This document shows positions 51,781 to 60,972 of a stretch of DNA of 64,000 nucleotides, in pieces. The position numbers and the translations under genes were made by a program. Within the stretch, counting starts at the first letter, position 1. Every line of letters starts with the position of its first letter. The stretch comes from Bradyrhizobium zhengyangense (GTDB taxonomy: Bacteria > Pseudomonadota > Alphaproteobacteria > Rhizobiales > Xanthobacteraceae), in assembly GCF_022012435.1 (NCBI RefSeq), contig NZ_JAKLUA010000005.1:310001-374000 (forward strand). The letters run 5' to 3'. Below the pieces are notes generated by a model. The model was not told where the DNA came from. It worked only from the letters and a program-made list of their open reading frames with translations, and ran no database searches.

Positions 51781-52641
51781 CTACTGCTCCGCAGCCACGG
51801 TGTTACGCAGCACGCCGATGCGGCTGGATTCGACCTCGACGACGTCGCCGACCTTGAGCCAGCGCGGCGGATCGAAGCGGGCGCCTGCTCCCGTTGGCGT
51901 GCCCGTCACGATCATGTCCCCTGACTTCAGCGTCGCGAAGGTCGAAAGATAGGAGATCAGGAAATCGAACGGGAACATCAGCCGCTCGGTCGTGTCCTGC
52001 TGCCGCACCTCGCCGTTGACGCGCGTGATGATGTCGTGGGGTCCACGCGGGTCGAGCTCGTCCGCCGTGACGATCCAGGGACCGATGCTGCCGGAGCGGT
52101 CGAAATTCTTGCCTTGCGTGACGTTGAACTTGCCGTGGCGCAGCCAGTCGCGGATCGTGCCTTCGTTGCACAGCGTCATGCCGAAGATGTACGACCATGC
52201 GTTTTCGCGGCTGATATGGCGACCGCCCTGACCGATCACGATGACGAGCTCGCCCTCGTAGTCGAGCTGATCTGATACGTGCGGCTTCTCTAACGGCTGG
52301 CCGGAACCCGTCATCGACGACATGTTGCGCACGAACAGGCTCGGATATTTGGGCAGGTCCGAATTGTCCTTATATTCCGCGTTGCGCTCGGCGTAGTTGA
52401 CGCCGATGCACCAGAGCTTTTCCGGCGCCAGCACCGGCGGCAGCAGGGCGAGGTTTTCCAGCGGGTAGTCCGGCTTCTGGCCGGTGACCGCCCTCTGCGC
52501 ATCGGCGAGCGCGTTGGCGGCAATCAGTGCCTTGACGTCGGGATGGTCGCGACCGATCCGTTTGCTCAGATCGACCACACCGCCTGCAACGGCTGCGCCG
52601 TAGCGCGGCTCTCCGCCCAGGAGATAGCTCAGGAGTCGCAT
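51781..52641 (-). CDS. Fumarylacetoacetate hydrolase family protein
   Basis: 286 residues from ATG 52641 (GGAGG upstream). FAH fold: LWCIGVNYAERNAEYKDN, PSLFVRNMSSMTGSGQPL, LDYEGELVIVIG (metal-binding Glu), NEGTIRDWLRHGKFNVTQGKNFDRSGSIGPWIV and TGTPTGAGA. These enzymes hydrate, hydrolyse or decarboxylate 2-keto-enol acids from ring cleavage. In this operon it would act after a dioxygenase or lactonase step. Confidence 0.92.
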   Translation of the reverse strand: MRLLSYLLGGEPRYGAAVAGGVVDLSKRIGRDHPDVKALIAANALADAQRAVTGQKPDYPLENLALLPPVLAPEKLWCIGVNYAERNAEYKDNSDLPKYPSLFVRNMSSMTGSGQPLEKPHVSDQLDYEGELVIVIGQGGRHISRENAWSYIFGMTLCNEGTIRDWLRHGKFNVTQGKNFDRSGSIGPWIVTADELDPRGPHDIITRVNGEVRQQDTTERLMFPFDFLISYLSTFATLKSGDMIVTGTPTGAGARFDPPRWLKVGDVVEVESSRIGVLRNTVAAEQ

Positions 52642-52695
52642 TATCATTTCCTCCAATGATCTCGAGACGACTTGGCCGGCGAGCGGCTGGCGCGC

Positions 52696-53313
52696 TCAGT
52701 CTCTTGATTTTGGCGTCTGGAACACGGTGTTCAGCGTCACGATCTCGCCAAGGCGGGCATAGCGGGGACCGCCGATGCGGGCGATCGGATCGAGCGCCTT
52801 GGTCTCGACCTTGCCGTCATTCACGAGGCCGTCGCGGATGTGGAACATGACGACCTCGCCGACGATCAGGCGGCTGCGGGCGTCGCCGAATTCGAGGCAC
52901 TGGCAGAGGCGGCACTCCATCGCGACGGGCGCGGCCGCGAGCCGGCGCACCCTGACGCGCTCGCAATCCAGCGTCTCGAGGCCAAGATGCTCGACCTCGC
53001 TGATTTCAGGCGGATGCTCGACGGAGCTGTCGTGCACCGCCGACATCAGCGGCATATCGGCGATGTGGATGACATATTCCTCGGTGTCGAGGATGTTGTG
53101 CGCTGTGTCCTTGTAATCGGCGCCCTTGCGGCCGACGCTGATGGCGAGCATCGGCGGCTTCTGCGAGACGAAGGTGAAGGCGCTGAACGGCGCGAGATTG
53201 AGCACGCCTGACCGCGACAGGCTGGTCACCCAGGCGATCGGGCGCGGCACCACGATGCCGGTCATCAGCCGGTAGATACGTTCCGCGCCAAGCTCGGTGG
53301 GATCGATCCGCAT
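52696..53313 (-). CDS. Flavin reductase-like FMN-binding protein
   Basis: 205 residues; ATG 53313 overlaps the Bug receptor stop (TGATG). Family features: YRLMTGIVVPRPIAWVTSLSRSGVLNLAPFSAFTFVSQKPPMLAISVG (FMN-binding barrel) and HNILDTEEYVIHIAD. It could supply reduced flavin to a monooxygenase or bind FMN as part of the catabolic route. No monooxygenase lies in this operon, so the partner may be elsewhere. Confidence 0.9.
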   Translation of the reverse strand: MRIDPTELGAERIYRLMTGIVVPRPIAWVTSLSRSGVLNLAPFSAFTFVSQKPPMLAISVGRKGADYKDTAHNILDTEEYVIHIADMPLMSAVHDSSVEHPPEISEVEHLGLETLDCERVRVRRLAAAPVAMECRLCQCLEFGDARSRLIVGEVVMFHIRDGLVNDGKVETKALDPIARIGGPRYARLGEIVTLNTVFQTPKSRD

Positions 53314-54278
53314 CACTCAGCCTTGATGTTGGCCTTGCGCACGATCGGAATCCATTTGGCATCCTCGCGCTCGAGATAGGCTTTGAACTCGTCAGGCGTC
53401 ATCGCCGTGGCGTCCGCTCCTAACTTGTCGAACTTGTCGATCACGCCGGGATCCCTGAGGATCGCGGTCAGCGTCTCCTGCAGCTTGTCGACAACAGGGG
53501 CCGGCGTGCCCGCCGGCGCGAACAGGCCGGTGAAGGTCTGGGCGTCAAAGTCCTTGTAACCGAGTTCAGTGAAGGTCGGCACGTCAGGCAGCGACTTCAG
53601 CCGGTGCGGACTGGTGACGGCAAGCGCGCGGAACAAGCCGGCCTTGATGTGCTGGAGGCTGACCGTGAGCTGGTCGAACGCGAACTGCACCTGGCCGCCG
53701 AGCAGATCGTTGATCGCTGGCGCATTGCCGCGGTAATGCGCGGTGACCCATTGCAGATCGAGGCTCGACTGCATCAGCTCGCTGAGCAGATGGTTGGTGG
53801 TGCCGGGGCCGGGCGAGGCCATGGTGAGCTTGCCGGGCTCGCGCTTGGCGAGATCGATGAACTCCTTGAAGGTCGTGACCTGCACCGACGGATGCACCTC
53901 GAGCACCAGCGGCGTCATCGAGATGGTGGAGATCGGCAGGAAGTCCTTCTTCCAGACATAGGCGTCGCGCTTGTTGATTTCGGGGGCGAACAACACGGGG
54001 CCGTTGGCGCCGACGAACAGCGTGTAACCATCAGGCGCTGATTTCGCGAAGGCCTCGCCCGCGATCATGCCGCCGGCGCCGGCCTTGTTCTCGATGATGA
54101 AGGACTGGCCGAGCTTTTCCTGCAGCTTGTCGGCAATGATGCGCGCGGCGCTGTCGACGTTGCCGCCGGCCGGATAGGGCACGATCAGCTTGACGCTGCG
54201 CGCCGGCCATTGCTGGCCAGAGGCGGGCCCCGTCAGCATCGCGGCCACTGCGGCTACCGCTATCCAGAGCGATCTCAT
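53313..54278 (-). CDS. Bug-family tripartite tricarboxylate transporter receptor
   Basis: 321 residues from ATG 54278 (GGGAGG upstream). Signal peptide (MRSLWIAVAAVAAMLTGPASG), then the Bug pattern VKLIVPYPAGGNVDSAARIIADKLQ, GQSFIIENKAGAGGMIAGEAFAKSAPDGYTLFVG and LPDVPTFTELGYKDFDA. It binds a carboxylate in the periplasm. The membrane TctAB partners are not encoded here; orphan Bug receptors are common. First gene of the operon, divergent from the IclR gene. Confidence 0.93.
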   Translation of the reverse strand: MRSLWIAVAAVAAMLTGPASGQQWPARSVKLIVPYPAGGNVDSAARIIADKLQEKLGQSFIIENKAGAGGMIAGEAFAKSAPDGYTLFVGANGPVLFAPEINKRDAYVWKKDFLPISTISMTPLVLEVHPSVQVTTFKEFIDLAKREPGKLTMASPGPGTTNHLLSELMQSSLDLQWVTAHYRGNAPAINDLLGGQVQFAFDQLTVSLQHIKAGLFRALAVTSPHRLKSLPDVPTFTELGYKDFDAQTFTGLFAPAGTPAPVVDKLQETLTAILRDPGVIDKFDKLGADATAMTPDEFKAYLEREDAKWIPIVRKANIKAE

Positions 54279-54396
54279 CCCAACCTCCCAGCGTCTCCAA
54301 CTCCGGCTCGGGCGCCGTGACATCGCGCACGGCATCCCTGACGAAAGCGCCATCTTCAGATGCACCCTTTACCTGTCGAGCGAATTGTGGCGTTCT

Positions 54397-54413
54397 TGTC
54401 CATATTATGGACA
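54397..54413. promoter_or_regulatory. Palindromic IclR-type operator over the start codon
   Basis: TGTCCATA-T-TATGGACA: two eight-base perfect arms around one base, with the ATG of the IclR gene inside the right arm. It lies in the divergent region of the catabolic operon, so the regulator could repress its own translation start region and control the operon from the same area. Binding is inferred. Confidence 0.6.
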
Positions 54414-55210
54414 GAACATCCCCCAGAAGTTCCACGCGCGCCACGGAGCCGCGACAAGGCGCGCAGGCGATCCGGCGCGCGCTGTCGGTGCTGCGTATTC
54501 TTGCCGCCGGGCGCGAGGACGGTGTGCCGTTGGCCGAGGTCGTGCGGGCCACCGGCCTGACGCGGCCGACCGTGCATCGGATCGTCCACGTACTGATCGA
54601 GGAAAGCATTGTCGAACGGCACGACAAGACCGGCCGTTACGCGATCGGCAACCAGGTGCCGGAGCTGGCGCTGGCACGTCCCCGCCCCTCGCCGCTTTTG
54701 GTCGCCGCGGGTCCTTCGCTGCGCCGCGCCTCCGCCGAGATCGGCGACACGCTGTTCCTGACGGTGCGGACCGGCAACGACACGCTGTGCGTCGATCGCA
54801 GGATCGGCGCCTATCCGATCCAGGTGCTATCGATCGAGGTCGGCGCGCGCCGACCGCTCGGTGTCTCCAGCGCCGGCGTCGCCATCCTCGCCGCGCTGCC
54901 GGCGCAGGACGCGCGCAAAATTGTCACGGCGAATGAGGCGCGGTTCGAAGCCTACCGGACCGACGTCGCGACGGTGCTCGGCGAAATCGCCGCAGCCAGA
55001 CGGCTGGGATACGGCATGAGGGAGATCGGTCTCATCCAGGGCACCAAATCGATCTCGACATGGATCAAGACCCCGGACGGCCGCCCCGCCGCTGCAATGA
55101 CCGTCTCCGCCGTTCGAACGAGGCTTGGCCCGCGCCGCGAGCAGGAGGTTGCGGAGATCTTGTTGCGCGAGACGCGCGTGATCGAGCAGGCCATTCGCGC
55201 GAGTGCGTGA
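54407..55210 (+). CDS. IclR-family transcriptional regulator
   Basis: 267 residues from ATG 54407. Winged HTH at about 20-85 (ALSVLRILAAGREDGVPLAEVVRATGLTRPTVHRIVHVLIEESIVERHDKTG), then the GAF-like effector domain (GDTLFLTVRTGNDTLCVDRRIGAYPIQVLS, RRPLGVSSAGVAILAALP, LGYGMREI). Divergent from the Bug receptor/flavin reductase/FAH/RidA/amidohydrolase operon, which it most likely regulates in response to an aromatic or ring-cleavage acid. Confidence 0.92.
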   Translation: MDRTSPRSSTRATEPRQGAQAIRRALSVLRILAAGREDGVPLAEVVRATGLTRPTVHRIVHVLIEESIVERHDKTGRYAIGNQVPELALARPRPSPLLVAAGPSLRRASAEIGDTLFLTVRTGNDTLCVDRRIGAYPIQVLSIEVGARRPLGVSSAGVAILAALPAQDARKIVTANEARFEAYRTDVATVLGEIAAARRLGYGMREIGLIQGTKSISTWIKTPDGRPAAAMTVSAVRTRLGPRREQEVAEILLRETRVIEQAIRASA

Positions 55211-55296
55211 ACTCACGCGGCGCTGTCAATGGGCTGACGTGCCGCTCGTTTTTGTGGCACAAGGGCCGCCTCCGCGACCGACCAACGAGGCCACGC

Positions 55297-56592
55297 ATGC
55301 CCGCGCCAAAACCGCCCGCCTTCGAGACCCTGAGCCTGCATGCGGGCCAGCATCCGGATCCCGCGACCGGCGCCCGCGCGGTGCCGATCTACCAGACCAC
55401 GTCCTACGTGTTCCAGGATTCCGACCACGCCGCGGCGCTGTTCAATCTGGAGCGCGCCGGCCACATCTACACGCGCATCTCCAACCCCACCACGGGCGTG
55501 CTGGAGGAGCGGCTTGCGGCGCTGGAAGGCGGCGTCGGCGCGATCTGCACTGCCAGCGGCATGGCCGCATTGCATCTGGCCATCGCGACGCTGCTGAACG
55601 CCGGCGACCACATCGTGGCGTCGAGCTCGCTCTATGGCGGCACCATCAATCTGCTGGCACACACGCTGCCGCGCTTCGGCATCACGACCACCTTCGTCAA
55701 GCCGCGCGATCTCGATGCGTTCCGCGCCGCGATCAAGCCGAACACAAAACTTGTGATCGGCGAAACCATCGGCAACCCGGGGCTGGAAGTGCTCGACATC
55801 CCCAAGGTCGCTGCGATCGCGCACGAGGCCAAGATTCCGCTGCTGATCGACAATACGTTTGCGACGCCCTATCTCAGCCGCCCGATCGAGCTGGGCGCGG
55901 ACATCGTCATGCATTCGGCGACCAAATGGATCGGCGGCCACGGCATCGCGATCGGCGGCGCCATCGTCGATGGCGGCCGGTTCGACTGGCGCGGCTCCGG
56001 CAAGTTCGGCGTGCTGACCGAGCCCTATGGCGGCTACCACGGCATCGTCTTCGACGAGCAGTTCGGCACCGCGGCCTTCATCATGCGCGCGCGCACCGAA
56101 GGTCTGCGAGATTTCGGCGCCTGCCTTTCGCCGACCAACGCGTTTCAGCTGCTGCAGGGCGTCGAGACGCTGGGCGTGCGCATGGACCGGCACATGCAGA
56201 ACACGCATCTGGTGCTGGAGGCGCTGAAGTCCAACAAGGCCGTCGACTGGGTGCTGCATCCCTCGCTGGAAAATCACCCCGACTATCAGCCTGCGAAGAC
56301 GCTGCTGCCGCGTGGTGCGGGCTCGATCATCTCCTTCGGCATCAAGGGCGGCCGGGCCGCCGGTCGGAAATTCATCGAGCAGCTGCGCATGATCAGCCAT
56401 CTCGCCAATGTCGGCGACGCCAAGACGCTGGTGATCCACCCGGCCTCGACGACGCATCAGCAGATGGATGCCGAGCAGCTCAACGCCGCCGGCATCGGCG
56501 AGGAGCTGGTGCGGCTCTCGGTCGGCATCGAGACGGCCAGCGACATCATCGACGATCTCGCGCAGGCGCTACGCATCTCGCAGAAGGTCTGA
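55297..56592 (+). CDS. metY: O-acetylhomoserine aminocarboxypropyltransferase (sulfhydrylase)
   Basis: 431 residues from ATG 55297. Cys/Met metabolism PLP-dependent family: FETLSLHAGQHPDPATGARAVPIYQTTSYVF, YTRISNPTT, LLIDNTFATPYLSRPIELGADIVMHSATK with PLP lysine K210 (HSATKWIGGHG). The GAGSIISFGIKGG and HPASTTHQQM segments fit O-acetylhomoserine sulfhydrylase rather than cystathionine synthase. It makes homocysteine from O-acetylhomoserine and sulfide. Four bases before the next hydrolase gene. Confidence 0.92.
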   Translation: MPAPKPPAFETLSLHAGQHPDPATGARAVPIYQTTSYVFQDSDHAAALFNLERAGHIYTRISNPTTGVLEERLAALEGGVGAICTASGMAALHLAIATLLNAGDHIVASSSLYGGTINLLAHTLPRFGITTTFVKPRDLDAFRAAIKPNTKLVIGETIGNPGLEVLDIPKVAAIAHEAKIPLLIDNTFATPYLSRPIELGADIVMHSATKWIGGHGIAIGGAIVDGGRFDWRGSGKFGVLTEPYGGYHGIVFDEQFGTAAFIMRARTEGLRDFGACLSPTNAFQLLQGVETLGVRMDRHMQNTHLVLEALKSNKAVDWVLHPSLENHPDYQPAKTLLPRGAGSIISFGIKGGRAAGRKFIEQLRMISHLANVGDAKTLVIHPASTTHQQMDAEQLNAAGIGEELVRLSVGIETASDIIDDLAQALRISQKV

Positions 56593-56596
56593 CATC

Positions 56597-57379
56597 ATGA
56601 AGCTTTCAGTCAACGGCGCCGAGGTCTTTGCCGCAACCGGCGGCCGCGAATTCAACAAATCCCTGCCAACGGTCGTCTTCCTCCATGGTGCGGGCTTCGA
56701 TCATTCGACCTGGGCGCTGCATACGCGCTGGTTCGCCCATCACGGTTTTGGCGTGCTGGCGCCTGACCTGCCCGGCCACGGCCGCTCGGCCGGCCCCTCG
56801 CTCGGAAGCATCTCCGAGATGGCGGACTGGACCGCAGCGCTGCTCGAAGCGGCGGGCGCAACGAAGGCCCATCTCATTGGTCATTCCATGGGATCGCTGA
56901 TCTCGCTGGAGACCGCGGCGCGCCACCCCGACAAAGTCTCGGCGCTGAGCCTGATCGGCACGGCGGCGACCATGACGGTCGGGCCGGATCTGCTGAAGGC
57001 CGCCGAAGCCAATTCGCAGGATGCCAACGACATGGTCTCGATCTGGGGCCTCGGCTTCAACGCCGAGCTCGGCGGCAGCCTCGCTCCCGGCCTTTGGATG
57101 CATGGCGGCGCGCAGGCGGTGCTGCAGGCTTGCGAGCCGGGCGTGCTGTTCAGGGATTTGTCGGCCTGCAATGCCTATGCGAATGCGCTTGCTGCTGCTG
57201 CGAGCGTGAAGGTGCCGACAACCCTGATCCTTGGCGAGCGGGACATGATGACCCCCGCGAAAGCCGGCAAGGCGCTTGCGGCTGCGATCCCGCACGCCAA
57301 GACCGTCGTGGTGCCGGGCGCCGGCCACATGATCATGGCCGAGCGGCCGGACGAACTGCTCGCCGCCTTGAAGGGCTGA
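56597..57379 (+). CDS. Alpha/beta hydrolase
   Basis: 260 residues from ATG 56597. Nucleophile S97 in LIGHSMGSLISLE, oxyanion segment VVFLHGAGFDHSTW, Asp in LILGERDMMTP and His in VPGAGHMIM. Typical of small-molecule esterases, lactonases or homoserine O-acetyltransferase-like fold members. The 4-base gap suggests co-transcription with metY, so a link to acyl-homoserine or thioester chemistry is possible but not shown. Confidence 0.9.
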   Translation: MKLSVNGAEVFAATGGREFNKSLPTVVFLHGAGFDHSTWALHTRWFAHHGFGVLAPDLPGHGRSAGPSLGSISEMADWTAALLEAAGATKAHLIGHSMGSLISLETAARHPDKVSALSLIGTAATMTVGPDLLKAAEANSQDANDMVSIWGLGFNAELGGSLAPGLWMHGGAQAVLQACEPGVLFRDLSACNAYANALAAAASVKVPTTLILGERDMMTPAKAGKALAAAIPHAKTVVVPGAGHMIMAERPDELLAALKG

Positions 57380-57404
57380 TAGGATCAATTGTCGCGTCGG
57401 CGCG

Positions 57405-57530
57405 TTGCAGGACAAGCGCGCCGGTAAATCGGCCAGCACGCAAGCCGGCGAATTCGTCAAGGACGAGATCGACAAGATCAGGAAGGGCAAGCACGGCGCA
57501 CGCTCGACGAAGCAGGCCATCAATGAAATG
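57405..57530 (+). pseudogene. Fragment of a DUF6496-like gene
   Basis: About 40 codons read SASTQAGEFVKDEIDKIRKG and KHGARSTKQAI, the C-terminal style of small basic DUF6496 proteins common in Bradyrhizobium (recalled). The usual continuation (an Ala-Ile-Gly-Leu-Ser helix) is lost after QAI, and no start codon with a ribosome site is seen. Probably a decayed gene between two intact ones. Confidence 0.4.
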
Positions 57531-57680
57531 GCTATCCATATTTGCGACGGGCGCGCTGGGGCACTTCTCCACGTGCGCGCACCGGCAGGCGGATTCATCT
57601 CGCGACCAATTCAACACCGCCCATCGACCGGCGTGATACGCTTCGCGCGACCATAAAGCAGAACAACGGGAGGCCCGGAG

Positions 57681-58412
57681 ATGGCAAATGATCTGCAAGG
57701 GCGCGTGGCGCTTGTCACCGGTGGCTCGCGCGGAATTGGCGCGGCCGTCTGTCGCGCCCTCGCCGCCTCAGGCGCAGCCGTGGCGATCAACTGCCGCGAG
57801 CAGATCGGTCAGGCCGATAAGCTGGCCGACGAGATCGCGCGGCAGGGCCGACACACCATCGTCGCTGCCGCCGATGTTTCTCAGCGGGACGCCGTGGCCG
57901 ATATGGTCGCGCGCGTCACGGCGGGGCTCGGGCCCATCGACATTCTCGTCAACAATGCCGGCATCGCCATCACCCGCGGCGTCGACGATCTCACCGAGGA
58001 TGATTTCGACCGTACCATTCTGGTCAATCTGAAATCCGTGTTCCTGTGCACCCAGGCCGTGCTGCCATCGATGCGCGCGCGAAAATGGGGCCGCATCGTC
58101 AACATCTCCTCGGGTGCCGCGCGCGGCGCCGGCTCGATCGGTCCGCACTACAATGCCTCCAAGGCCGGCATGGAGGGCCTCACGCGTGGCTATGCCGCAC
58201 GGCTGGTGAAGGAAGGCATCACCGTCAATGCCGTGGCGCCGTCGCTGATCGAGACCGACATGATGATCGGCCAGCCGCAACTCATCAGCCGCATCCCACT
58301 CGGCCGCTTCGGCACGGCGGACGAGGTGGCAAAAGCAGTGATGCTGCTGGTGGACAATGCGTATATGACCGGGCAGACGATCGCGTTGAGTGGAGGGATG
58401 GCGTTTAATTGA
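57681..58412 (+). CDS. SDR oxidoreductase (3-oxoacyl-ACP reductase-like)
   Basis: 243 residues. TGGSRGIG cofactor loop near residue 14-21, NNAG segment at about 91-94, INISS, and Y-N-A-S-K (catalytic Tyr and Lys) followed by EGLTRGYAARLVKEGITVNAVAP. The C-terminus (YMTGQTIALSGGMAFN) is typical of FabG-like enzymes. A paralogue of fabG rather than the fatty-acid synthase gene itself, since no acp or fab gene is near. GGGAGG lies just before the ATG. Confidence 0.92.
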   Translation: MANDLQGRVALVTGGSRGIGAAVCRALAASGAAVAINCREQIGQADKLADEIARQGRHTIVAAADVSQRDAVADMVARVTAGLGPIDILVNNAGIAITRGVDDLTEDDFDRTILVNLKSVFLCTQAVLPSMRARKWGRIVNISSGAARGAGSIGPHYNASKAGMEGLTRGYAARLVKEGITVNAVAPSLIETDMMIGQPQLISRIPLGRFGTADEVAKAVMLLVDNAYMTGQTIALSGGMAFN

Positions 58413-58428
58413 TGGGATAGAGGTGCCG

Positions 58429-58573
58429 TTCTTCCTTCTCCCCTTGCGGAAGAAGGTGGCGCGAAGCGCCGGATGAGGGGTTCGTTCCACACGCAACGCC
58501 TTTCGTGAGAAGAGCCCCCTCACCCGTCTCGCCGCTTCGCGGCGAGCCACCCTCTCCCACAAGGGGGGACGGA
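58429..58573. repeat. Palindromic intergenic repeat
   Basis: TTCTCCCCTTG near the left end pairs roughly with CAAGGGGGGA at the right; inside are hairpin-forming parts (GGCGCGAAGCGCC; CTCGCCGCTTCGCGGCGAG). The element matches the CCCTCACCC...CTCTCCC type repeats frequent in Bradyrhizobium (recalled). It lies between convergent genes and may act as a bidirectional terminator. Confidence 0.6.
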
Positions 58574-58581
58574 AGAAACAA

Positions 58582-59193
58582 CTACCACATCGTCGCAGCC
58601 GCTCGCTCCGGCCAGATGCGGTCATACTCCGCGCCGCCGACCTTGTTCTGGCTCATCTCCGCCAGAATCTGCCCCGGCGTCGGCAACATCTTCGGATCGA
58701 CGCGCTTGTCGGGATTCCAGAGGTCGGAGCGGACGATGGCGCGGGCGCATTGGAAATAGATCTCTTCCACGTTTATCACCATGACGCTGCGGGGCGCCTT
58801 GCCTTCGACCTTGAACGATTCAAGCAGCTCGGGATCAACAGAGAGATGCGCCCGGCCGTTGGCGCGGACGGCGTTACCGGAGCCAGGGATCAGGAACATC
58901 AGCGACACGCGAGAGTCACGCACGATGTTGCGCAAGGAGTCGACCCGGTTGTTGCCGCGGCGATCCGGCAGCATCAGCGTCTTGGGATCGTGGATACGGA
59001 CGAATCCGGGCAGATCGCCGCGCGGCGAGCAATCGATGCCCTCAGGCCCGATGGTGGCGAGTGCCGCAAAAGGCGCCTTCTCGATGAAGACACGGTAGAG
59101 CGGGGTGACGTGATCGGCAACTTTCACAGTCGAGGCGTCGTTGGTGGTGCCGTAGATGGCTTCCAGCTGTTCGACCGTCTCTATCACCGACAT
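58582..59193 (-). CDS. Pyridoxamine 5'-phosphate oxidase-family protein
   Basis: 203 residues. PPOX split-barrel: FAALATIGPEGIDCSPRGDLPGFVRIHDPKTLMLPDRRGNNRVDSLRNIVRD, then VSLMFLIPGSGNAVRANGRA and the C-terminal FQCARAIVRSDLWNPDKRVD. This matches the MSMEG_1061-type FMN/F420-binding subgroup. Substrate unknown. It is downstream of phnN on the same strand with only 22 bases between, so it may be transcribed with the phn operon. Confidence 0.9.
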   Translation of the reverse strand: MSVIETVEQLEAIYGTTNDASTVKVADHVTPLYRVFIEKAPFAALATIGPEGIDCSPRGDLPGFVRIHDPKTLMLPDRRGNNRVDSLRNIVRDSRVSLMFLIPGSGNAVRANGRAHLSVDPELLESFKVEGKAPRSVMVINVEEIYFQCARAIVRSDLWNPDKRVDPKMLPTPGQILAEMSQNKVGGAEYDRIWPERAAATMW

Positions 59194-59215
59194 TCCAGTC
59201 TCCTTGTTGTGCGGG

Positions 59216-59812
59216 CTAATCGTGCCAGCCTTCGTTCCTGATCACGCCCACGAGCTGGCGGCTGTGATCCTCCGCGCTGCCGGCGTTGAGGATCGTGACA
59301 TCGGCACTGGCCGAGGCGTCGTCAACGTTGCGCGCGAGCCGGTTGGCGATATTGCCATCGCTGTTCCGCGCCCGCGCGGCGAGCCGCTGCGCCAACACGT
59401 CCGGCGGCGCCGTGATCGCGACCACGATGACATTGGCATAGGCCTGGCGCAAGGCGGCGATTACGGTGCGCGAGACGTTGACGACGACGACGCGCCCGGC
59501 GCGGATGTCGTCGTTGATTTCCAGCTGCAGCGCATAGGAATGGCCATGCGCGTTCCAGTGCACGGCAAAATCGCCGCGCTCGCGGGCGCGGGTGAATTCG
59601 TCGGGGCTCACTGCGACATTATCCTCGTCAGCGGACGATGCACGCGTCACGACGCGGCGCGGGAAGACAATGTCGTGGTCGTCGGCACAGGCCGCCTGCG
59701 CCAACCGCAGCAGCGTGTCCTTGCCGGCGCCGCTCGGCCCGACCACGAGCACGAGGCGGCCGGGACCAATCGCACCCGCCTTACCCTGCGCCATGGCCGC
59801 GACCTCGCTCAT
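59216..59812 (-). CDS. phnN: Ribose 1,5-bisphosphate phosphokinase PhnN
   Basis: 198 residues. P-loop VVGPSGAGKDTLLRLA near residue 24-39; guanylate-kinase-like fold with RRVVTRASSADEDN and HWNAHGHSYAL. It phosphorylates ribose 1,5-bisphosphate to PRPP, closing the C-P lyase route. Its ATG overlaps the phnM stop by four bases. Length fits the family. Confidence 0.95.
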   Translation of the reverse strand: MSEVAAMAQGKAGAIGPGRLVLVVGPSGAGKDTLLRLAQAACADDHDIVFPRRVVTRASSADEDNVAVSPDEFTRARERGDFAVHWNAHGHSYALQLEINDDIRAGRVVVVNVSRTVIAALRQAYANVIVVAITAPPDVLAQRLAARARNSDGNIANRLARNVDDASASADVTILNAGSAEDHSRQLVGVIRNEGWHD

Positions 59813-60960
59813 GCGACGCGGCCCCCTTCGCGCCAGACGCTGCGCACCACGGGAACACTGCCGGCAACATGCACCCGGATCAGGTCGGCGCGCTTGCCGA
59901 TTGCGATCTCGCCACGATCGGTGAGGCCGACCGCATCGGCGGGCGCCTTGGTCACGGTCCGAACCGCGGCCGGCAGGCTGATCGACGGCGCATGCTCGGG
60001 CAATTGCAGTGCGCCCATCAAGAGGCTCGACGGAATGTAGTCCGACGACAGGATGTCGAGCAGGCCTTCGCGGGCGAGATCGATCGCGGCGATGTTGCCG
60101 GAATGCGAGCCGCCGCGCACCACGTTCGGCGCGCCCATCAAAATGTCAATCCCGGCCTGGTGCAGGCCGCGCGCGGCCTCGAGCGTGGTCGGGAATTCCG
60201 CCACTGCGACGCCGTCGCGCACGGCATCGGCGACGTTCTCCTCCGTGGTGTCGTCATGGCTCGCCAAGGGGATCTTGTACTCATGCGCCAGCGCCACGAT
60301 CTCGCGCATGTTGGCCGCAGCATATCTCTTCTGATAGTCGAAGCGCCTTGTGAACAGTTCGTCGAGCTCGGCATCCGTCATGCCGCCGCCCTTGCCACGA
60401 TAATAGTCGCGCAGCTTGACCTCGTCGCGGAACTGGCGCTGGCCGGGGGTATGGTCCATCAGCGACATCAGCTTGACGTCGGGCCGGTCGATCAGCTCCT
60501 TGGCCTCTTCCACCACGCTCGGCATCGGGATTTCGCAGCGCAGATGCAGAAAGTGGTCGGCGCGCAGCAGATTGCCATCGCGCGCGGTCGTGATCGCGGC
60601 GGCAAGCACGCCAGCGCGGCCATCGACCTCCTCGGCGCCGTCCTCGCGCCAGACCCGGAGCGAGTCGAACACAGTGGTGATGCCTGAGGTCGCGAGCTGG
60701 CCGTCATAGGAGATGACGGCCGCGACCGGATTCCAGAACACTTTGGGGCGCGGCACGTAATGCGCTTCGAGATGATCGGTGTGGAGTTCGATCAAGCCGG
60801 GCATCACGAGATCGCCGCCGGCGTCCTCTGCGCCCGCGGGGGCCCTGCCCTCGCCGATCCCGGCAATGCGTCCATCGGCAAGAGCAAGCCAGCCCTGTTC
60901 GATCACCCTGTCAGCCAGCACGATCCTGGCGTTGGCGATGATTGATTCCTTCGGCTTCAT
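59809..60960 (-). CDS. phnM: Alpha-D-ribose 1-methylphosphonate 5-triphosphate diphosphatase PhnM
   Basis: 383 residues. Amidohydrolase-type metal sites: LIELHTDHLEAHYVPRP, LMDHTPGQRQFRD, ASHDDTTEENV and ILSSDYIPSSLL. The enzyme removes pyrophosphate from the triphosphate made by PhnGHIL. Overlaps phnN; 12 bases from phnL. Confidence 0.96.
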   Translation of the reverse strand: MKPKESIIANARIVLADRVIEQGWLALADGRIAGIGEGRAPAGAEDAGGDLVMPGLIELHTDHLEAHYVPRPKVFWNPVAAVISYDGQLATSGITTVFDSLRVWREDGAEEVDGRAGVLAAAITTARDGNLLRADHFLHLRCEIPMPSVVEEAKELIDRPDVKLMSLMDHTPGQRQFRDEVKLRDYYRGKGGGMTDAELDELFTRRFDYQKRYAAANMREIVALAHEYKIPLASHDDTTEENVADAVRDGVAVAEFPTTLEAARGLHQAGIDILMGAPNVVRGGSHSGNIAAIDLAREGLLDILSSDYIPSSLLMGALQLPEHAPSISLPAAVRTVTKAPADAVGLTDRGEIAIGKRADLIRVHVAGSVPVVRSVWREGGRVA

Positions 60961-60972
60961 GTCCCTTGTCCT

